In this document: positions 29,372 to 34,191 of the stretch, one piece after another
How positions within the stretch are numbered: the stretch's first letter is position 1
Layout of the letters: each line of letters begins with the position of its first letter
Assembly (NCBI GenBank): GCA_016190305.1
Contig: JACPQU010000156.1
Span: 1 to 34,191, forward strand
Direction: 5' to 3'
DNA: 34,191 bases
Source: Bacillota bacterium
GTDB lineage: Bacteria > Bacillota > JACPQU01
Notes under the pieces: model-generated
What the model saw: only the letters and a program-made list of their open reading frames with translations
Told to the model about the DNA's origin: nothing
Databases searched by the model: none
Program-made: the position numbers and the translations under genes

Positions 29372-31246
29372 TTACTTGACAATCAAGGTGCCGACCATGT
29401 CCGGATGGCCCCTGCGTCCGCCGCCGCCCTGAAGTTCCCCGATCCCGCACCAGACGGTGCAGACGATGGGGAACTCGCCGGTTTTGTCTGCCGTGAACTC
29501 AACCGCCACCTCCTTTCCGGAGGGAACCTCCTGCTCGATTCCATAAGCCTCGATACCGATGCCGTGTTTGTCCAAGTCTTGCCCGGCAGGCTTGACCAGG
29601 AGGCCCGGAGATAGCCTCCCGGAGTCAGTGTTCACCAGCAGCCGGACCCGGTCACCCTTCTTGACCTCCACCTTGCCCGGATCCCAGCCGAAATGATAAG
29701 CAGTCAATGGGATCTCCTTGAGCGCCGGCTCGGCGGGCTTGGCCGTTGTTGCAGCCGGCGTCCTGCTCGCCAGGACTTCGGTCCGCAATTCCTGCACCCG
29801 CTGGTCGACCTGGACAATGGTGGCCTTGAGCTGGGTCAGGCTCTCCACGTTCTCCTGCAGCCCGGCCACCAGTGCGGCCAGCCGGTCCTGCTTGGCCGAA
29901 AGAGGCACGATCTCTCTCTCCAGGGACTGGAGGCCCTGAGCGACGACGGCCAGGTCACCGCGGATCTGACCTTCCGCCGCGATCCGCTGCTCGTGCTCCG
30001 CGTTGGCGCGGAAGCCGTCGGCAATCCATGTAAGGGCAAGCAACAGGGCCACAACGCCGACGGCCACTTTCCAGACGGTACCGTTCATATCTCCCTCCTC
30101 CCTCTCTTCAATGAAGTCGTCGGCGGCCCAGACGGAGGCGCCTCCGTGGGTTCCGCCCATAGCGTGGGCTTCCCGCGCGGCCGCACCAGCCAACCGTTGC
30201 GTGGTTGCGGCCGCCGCTGCGAGACCCGCCCTTGCCCACCGCGTGCGGACACCGGAGATTACCGAGTACGAGAATACGGTCCAGACGAAGGCCAGGATGG
30301 CTGCGAGTGTCCAATTGCCGAGGAATGGGATGTACAGGTCGCGGGGCTCGAACTCATACCGGTTGACCGCTGACTGGGGGACCTCCACGGTGGAGATGGC
30401 CTCGCCGCCCCGGTAGGCCGCGTTGCCTTCGAACACGGCCCTGACTTCGATATCCCCCTCGCGTCGAGGTGTGTAGGCAAGCCGGGCGATCCCGTTCGCA
30501 TCGGTAAGAACCGCCCCCAGCTTGACCCCTTCTGCTCCAAGGAAGGATCCTGCCCTGTAGAAGAGCACGCGGGCGCCCTTGAGCGGCTCCCCGGTTTCGG
30601 CCTGCAGAGCGGCTGAAATCTCGATACCGGCCTTCCCGGCCGCGCCGACCACCTGGATCCGGGAAGGCTGGGCCTTGGCGGCTGCGGAGTCCACTGTAAG
30701 AAAGCCGTTTTGCAGCAGCTTGTGACCCTCGCACTGCCGGACACACTTCATCGGGATCTTTCCGGTTTCAGTCGCCGTGAAGGACACCGTGCTCTCCTGG
30801 TTTCCCTCGTTCAGAACTCCGCTTTTCAGGTCCAGGGTCGGGAAGTAGACCTGGTGGGGATTGTCGTGTCCGAGGTCCCCGTCCCCGTAAACGAAGGTGA
30901 TCTCCACCCGCTCGCCGGCCCGCGCCTCGAGCGCGCCGCCGTCGAGCACCTTGAACCCTTCGTGGCCCACCTGGACCCGGATCCGGGTTCCGGATCCCGA
31001 GGCGGCACCCGTCAGGACCCCCGTCCCGGCCCCCGCCGCCGTCTCTGTCCCCCGGCCGGCCTCGTGGGACGCGGCTTCCGCGATCCAGCCCGCTCCGAAG
31101 AGAGTAACGAGGGCGGCCGTCGAAAGGGCTAAAAGAATCCTGGCCCGGTGCGCGACCCAACGCCTGCCCCAGCCTTTGCCCAAACTGTTGCCCCTACCCT
31201 TGCCCCAACGCCAGCCCCACCTCAGATCCAAACGCATCCGCTTCAT
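29372..31246 (-). CDS. Membrane-anchored double CuA/COX-II-like cupredoxin protein (possible in-frame fusion of two genes; second part may start at 30088)
   Basis: ATG at 31244-31246 overlaps the NrfD stop (ATGA). Domain 1 GHDNPHQVYF...CVRQCEGHKLLQNG, TM at FLGNWTLAAILAFVWTVFSYSVISG; internal MNGTVWKVAVGVVALLLALTWIADG TM; domain 2 KHGIGIEAYGIEQEV...FTADKTGEFPIVCTVWCGIGELQGGGGRRGHPDMVGTLIVK. The ORF track's 31540 start is upstream read-through. Confidence 0.82.
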   Translation of the reverse strand: MKRMRLDLRWGWRWGKGRGNSLGKGWGRRWVAHRARILLALSTAALVTLFGAGWIAEAASHEAGRGTETAAGAGTGVLTGAASGSGTRIRVQVGHEGFKVLDGGALEARAGERVEITFVYGDGDLGHDNPHQVYFPTLDLKSGVLNEGNQESTVSFTATETGKIPMKCVRQCEGHKLLQNGFLTVDSAAAKAQPSRIQVVGAAGKAGIEISAALQAETGEPLKGARVLFYRAGSFLGAEGVKLGAVLTDANGIARLAYTPRREGDIEVRAVFEGNAAYRGGEAISTVEVPQSAVNRYEFEPRDLYIPFLGNWTLAAILAFVWTVFSYSVISGVRTRWARAGLAAAAATTQRLAGAAAREAHAMGGTHGGASVWAADDFIEEREEGDMNGTVWKVAVGVVALLLALTWIADGFRANAEHEQRIAAEGQIRGDLAVVAQGLQSLEREIVPLSAKQDRLAALVAGLQENVESLTQLKATIVQVDQRVQELRTEVLASRTPAATTAKPAEPALKEIPLTAYHFGWDPGKVEVKKGDRVRLLVNTDSGRLSPGLLVKPAGQDLDKHGIGIEAYGIEQEVPSGKEVAVEFTADKTGEFPIVCTVWCGIGELQGGGGRRGHPDMVGTLIVK

Positions 31247-32631
31247 CTCCCCGCACCTCCCCCGGGCGCGTAACCGGGTACGGGACCGGCAGGCCGCGGC
31301 GCCGAGCGTTTCCGTTCCGCCAGGTCCCTGGCATCCGATTCGATCTCCAGCTCCTCGGCCATCTCCCACATGGGGATCAGGGGAACGGACTTGCCCAGGG
31401 TTCCCACGATCAGGGCGAAGCCGGCGAAGGTGGCGGCGACGATGGAGATCTCCACCCAGGTCGGGCTGTAGCTCCCCCAGGGGGTGGGTTGCAGCGGCAC
31501 CGCCATGGAGGGGATGACGATGAAGTAGCGCTTGATCCACATGAAGATGTTGATCAGTATCGAGGCAATGCCGATCCCCAGCATGTTCCTGGTCCGGGGC
31601 AGGGACAGGAGCAACAGCGGGATGGCCATGCCGCCGATCCAGTAGCTCCAGAAGTAACCGGAGTACGGGCCGTGGAAGAGGGCTTGCAGGAGCCCCAGTT
31701 CATGCTCGGACATCTTGTAGACGGCGGTGATGTACTCCGCGGAGGTGAAGTAGAAGTAGACCAGTCCCGCCGCCAGGAGGATGTTCCCCAGCCAGCGGAA
31801 GTGGTTCGGGGTGATGTACTTCTGGAAGCGGAAGGTCTTCCGGAAGATCCACATCTCGGTGACCACGGCGGCGATCCCCGAGTAGATGGCCCCGATTACG
31901 AAATAGGGGCCGAAGATGGTGCTGTGCCACCCGGCGCGCCACGTCATCGCGAAGATGAAGGAGACGACGGTATGGACGCTGATCATCACGGCGATGATCA
32001 TCATGCACATGGCCCGGATCCCCTTGTTCAGCAGCCGCCACTGCTCAGGAGTCCCCTGCCACCCAAGGGAGAAGGTGTGGAAGAACCAGCGGCGCAGCGG
32101 GCCCACCTTGTCGCTGAGCCGGTCCCGGCAGGTGGCCAGGTCCGGGATGAGCGGCAGGTACAGGTAGATCAAGGTGCCGGTGAAGTAAGATGTCACCGAG
32201 AGGAGGTCCCAGAGGATCGGCGAGTTGAGCTGGCCATGGTAGATGAGGTTCAGAATCCGGTCCGGCCGGCCCAGGTCGACCACCGGCATGGCGCCGCCGA
32301 CCAGGAGGGCGCCGACCGTCATGAACTCGGCCATCCGGACGACCGGGGTGCGCCAGCCGACACCGGTCAGGCGGAGCACGGCGGAGATGAAGGTCCCCGC
32401 GTGGCTGATCCCGATCCAGAAAACGAAGTTGGTGATGTAGAATCCCCAGGAGACGTGGTTCCGCATCCCGGTGACCTCCAGGCCGTTCCGGAGCTGGACG
32501 CTCCAGGCGTAAAGGGCCCAGAGGATGACGGCGACCGCCGCCAGGACGAAGAGAATGAAGGTCCTGCTTCGTTCCGTCACCGGGCGCAGCACGGCGGCCT
32601 CCATTTCCCGCACTTCAGCTTCCGCGTTCAA
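31243..32631 (-). CDS. NrfD/PsrC-family membrane subunit, ActC-like
   Basis: About 10 hydrophobic segments; HVSWGFYITNFVFWIGISHAGTFISAVLRLTGVGWRTPVVRMAEFMTVGALLVGGAMPVVDLGRPDR. Confidence 0.88.
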   Translation of the reverse strand: MNAEAEVREMEAAVLRPVTERSRTFILFVLAAVAVILWALYAWSVQLRNGLEVTGMRNHVSWGFYITNFVFWIGISHAGTFISAVLRLTGVGWRTPVVRMAEFMTVGALLVGGAMPVVDLGRPDRILNLIYHGQLNSPILWDLLSVTSYFTGTLIYLYLPLIPDLATCRDRLSDKVGPLRRWFFHTFSLGWQGTPEQWRLLNKGIRAMCMMIIAVMISVHTVVSFIFAMTWRAGWHSTIFGPYFVIGAIYSGIAAVVTEMWIFRKTFRFQKYITPNHFRWLGNILLAAGLVYFYFTSAEYITAVYKMSEHELGLLQALFHGPYSGYFWSYWIGGMAIPLLLLSLPRTRNMLGIGIASILINIFMWIKRYFIVIPSMAVPLQPTPWGSYSPTWVEISIVAATFAGFALIVGTLGKSVPLIPMWEMAEELEIESDARDLAERKRSAPRPAGPVPGYAPGGGAGR

Positions 32632-32637
32632 CCATGC

Positions 32638-33444
32638 TCACCTCCCGTAGTCCTCACCGTGACCGGGTAGGTAGAAGACCCGCGGCCGGGTCCCCAGCTC
32701 TTCCTTGTCCCGGTAGGCGTGACGCTCGTGTAAGAAAGCGGACAATCGCACCGCCTCGGTGCCGTTGGTGGCCACGTCCTCCGTCAGGTCTCCCATCCAG
32801 AGGGCCTGCATCGGACAGCCCTCCACGCAGGCGGGGAGCTTGCCCTGCCGCAGCCGGTGACCGCAGAACATGCACTTTTCAGCGGTGCCGATGCGATGGG
32901 GAACCGGGTATTCGGGCGAGTAGCTGGCGAAGGCGGCGCCGGGCGGATTCTCCGGTTTCCCCCAGTTGAAGTAGCGGGCCTGGAAGGGGCAGGCGGCGAG
33001 GCAGAAGCGGCAGCCGATGCACCGCTCGTGGTCGATGAGCACCAGGCCGTCGGGGTTGTAATAGGTGGCCTCCACCGGGCAGACGTGCTCGCAGGGAGCC
33101 TTCTCGCAGTGCTGGCAGGGCCGGGGCTTGAAGTAGGTGCCTCCGCCCTCGTCGGGGGCCTCGTAGACCTCCATCCAGTTCTGCTCTTCCGGAACGAAGT
33201 GTTCCTTCTTGCAGGCCGCCTTGCACCGGGGGGGCTTGTCGATGGTGGTGCAGCCCTCGCACTTCTTGCGATCCACCACCATCACCCACTGGCGGCCGGT
33301 GCTCTGCAGGGTTTGCTCGCGGGCGGTGCCCTTGGCGTCCCCGGCCTGGCCGGCCGCTGCCAGGAACGGAATCACACCGGAGGCAACTCCTGCTCCGCCG
33401 GCGCCGATCCATCGCAGCAACTGGCGCCTGGTAACATCTGGCAA
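32638..33444 (-). CDS. TAT-exported 4Fe-4S ferredoxin subunit (CISM/Act-type FeS protein)
   Basis: N-terminal TRRQLLRWIGAGGAGVASG; CEGCTTIDKPPRCKAACKKEH, CQHCEKAPCEHVCP, CIGCRFCLAACPF, CMFCGHRLRQGKLPACVEGCP. Confidence 0.92.
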   Translation of the reverse strand: MPDVTRRQLLRWIGAGGAGVASGVIPFLAAAGQAGDAKGTAREQTLQSTGRQWVMVVDRKKCEGCTTIDKPPRCKAACKKEHFVPEEQNWMEVYEAPDEGGGTYFKPRPCQHCEKAPCEHVCPVEATYYNPDGLVLIDHERCIGCRFCLAACPFQARYFNWGKPENPPGAAFASYSPEYPVPHRIGTAEKCMFCGHRLRQGKLPACVEGCPMQALWMGDLTEDVATNGTEAVRLSAFLHERHAYRDKEELGTRPRVFYLPGHGEDYGR

Positions 33445-33526
33445 CTTGTGTCACCTCCCTGTTTGACTCCAGCATAGCCGCCGGTGATTCCGCGACACAT
33501 CGTAACCGGGACGTATTCTTAAAAAG

Positions 33527-33559
33527 GGAAAGACGCCATTTTGGGAATGGCGTCTTTCC
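33527..33559. terminator. Bidirectional terminator-like hairpin with extra partial arm copy downstream
   Basis: ggaaagacgccatt-ttggg-aatggcgtctttcc; minus strand continues CTTTTTAAG; aatggcgtctt recurs at ~33568. Confidence 0.7.
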
Positions 33560-33717
33560 GTCTTTTGAATGGCGTCTTAACTGCCTGCGCTTCCCGGTCT
33601 AAACCACGGTTTTGGTCATGGTCGGCAGCCCTTGGGCTCGCAGCTAACCATCATCCGAGGATGATAAACAACTACCAGTACCTCATCCCGACAGGGCGGC
33701 AGTGGAATCCGGATAGC

Positions 33718-33800
33718 ATGGGGAACCTGGAAAACTGGGAAACCTGGACAGCCTGGGGAGCCCGGAAAGCCTGGGGAACCCGGAGACTCCACGGACTCCG
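33718..33800. repeat. Degenerate short tandem repeats (cctgg/ggaaacctgg-type) in the intergenic region
   Basis: ggggaacctggaaaactgggaaacctggacagcctggggagcccggaaagcctggggaacccgg. Confidence 0.6.
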
Positions 33801-33813
33801 GACCCCAGTTATC

Positions 33814-34191
33814 CTAAACCTGCTCCGCCAGACCGCGCCGGACGGCGTACTGGACGAGTTCCGCCTTGTTGCGTAATCCCAGCTTGGCCATGAGCTTGCT
33901 GCGGTGACGCTCCACGGTATGGGGACTGATGGTGAGTTCACGGGCGATCTCCCGGCCTGTCTTCCCTGTCGCGATCAAGCGGAGCACCTCCGCCTCCCGA
34001 TCCGAGAGGGAGGCCGCTCCCATCAAGACACGGGAGCGCCGCTGCCGGATGAAATCGGACACAAGCAGGCGGGCCAGGGAAGGATCCAGGTAGGTTTCCC
34101 CCCGGGAAGCCATCCGGACCGCCTGGAGCAGATCATCCGGATCCGCTCCCTTCAGAAGATAGCCTGTAGCACCGGCCTCCAGGAGGCGGAA
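33814..34191 (-). CDS. NarL/LuxR-family response regulator, C-terminal part (gene runs off the window end)
   Basis: FRLLEAGATGYLLKGADPDDLLQAVRMASRG...LSDREAEVLRLIATGKTGREIARELTISPHTVERHRSKLMAKLGLRNKAELVQYAVRRGL. Confidence 0.93.
   Translation of the reverse strand, partial: FRLLEAGATGYLLKGADPDDLLQAVRMASRGETYLDPSLARLLVSDFIRQRRSRVLMGAASLSDREAEVLRLIATGKTGREIARELTISPHTVERHRSKLMAKLGLRNKAELVQYAVRRGLAEQV

Noticed and set aside
31247-31540. N-terminal extension of the 722-aa ORF
   Set aside because: Overlaps the NrfD coding frame; the ATG at 31246 with ATGA overlap and SD is the sensible start.
31489-32670. 393-aa plus-strand ORF rich in D/H/E
   Set aside because: Antisense of the NrfD gene; charged composition is typical of a shadow of a hydrophobic frame.

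Overview
Most of this 34.2 kb window is ordinary bacterial chromosome, probably from a GC-rich Firmicutes-like lineage (inferred from polA-mutM order and gene style). It contains a partial mutM, polA, an ECF sigma factor with a zinc-finger anti-sigma/DUF4349 gene, a YkuD L,D-transpeptidase with copper-amine-oxidase-N-like domain, and tRNA-Leu(CAA). The accessory part starts near 8.2 kb. It contains: (i) a mini haem-copper-oxidase-I-like membrane protein and a dicluster ferredoxin; (ii) a ~220-aa protein with an internal repeat, present as two diverged copies ~12.6 kb apart; the second copy carries a deletion scar that joins the first ferredoxin codons to the gene and abuts an IS1634/IS4-type transposase remnant; (iii) a decayed molybdopterin/FeS/NrfD operon; (iv) a lower-GC three-gene signalling operon: a 2185-aa Ser/Thr (pseudo)kinase-AAA-TPR-GAF-multiPAS protein with near-identical tandem PAS repeats, a separate HisKA_2 kinase, and a REC-PAS-HisKA kinase; (v) a sodium:solute symporter and a fused 2Fe-2S/molybdenum hydroxylase; (vi) a minus-strand operon of TAT-type FeS protein, ActC-like NrfD, a fused double CuA-like protein, and a double blue-copper protein. 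Item (vi) is the best candidate for an undescribed system: an Alternative-Complex-III-like module with copper carriers and no visible haem c. All calls come from reading the sequence and ORF track; no searches were run.
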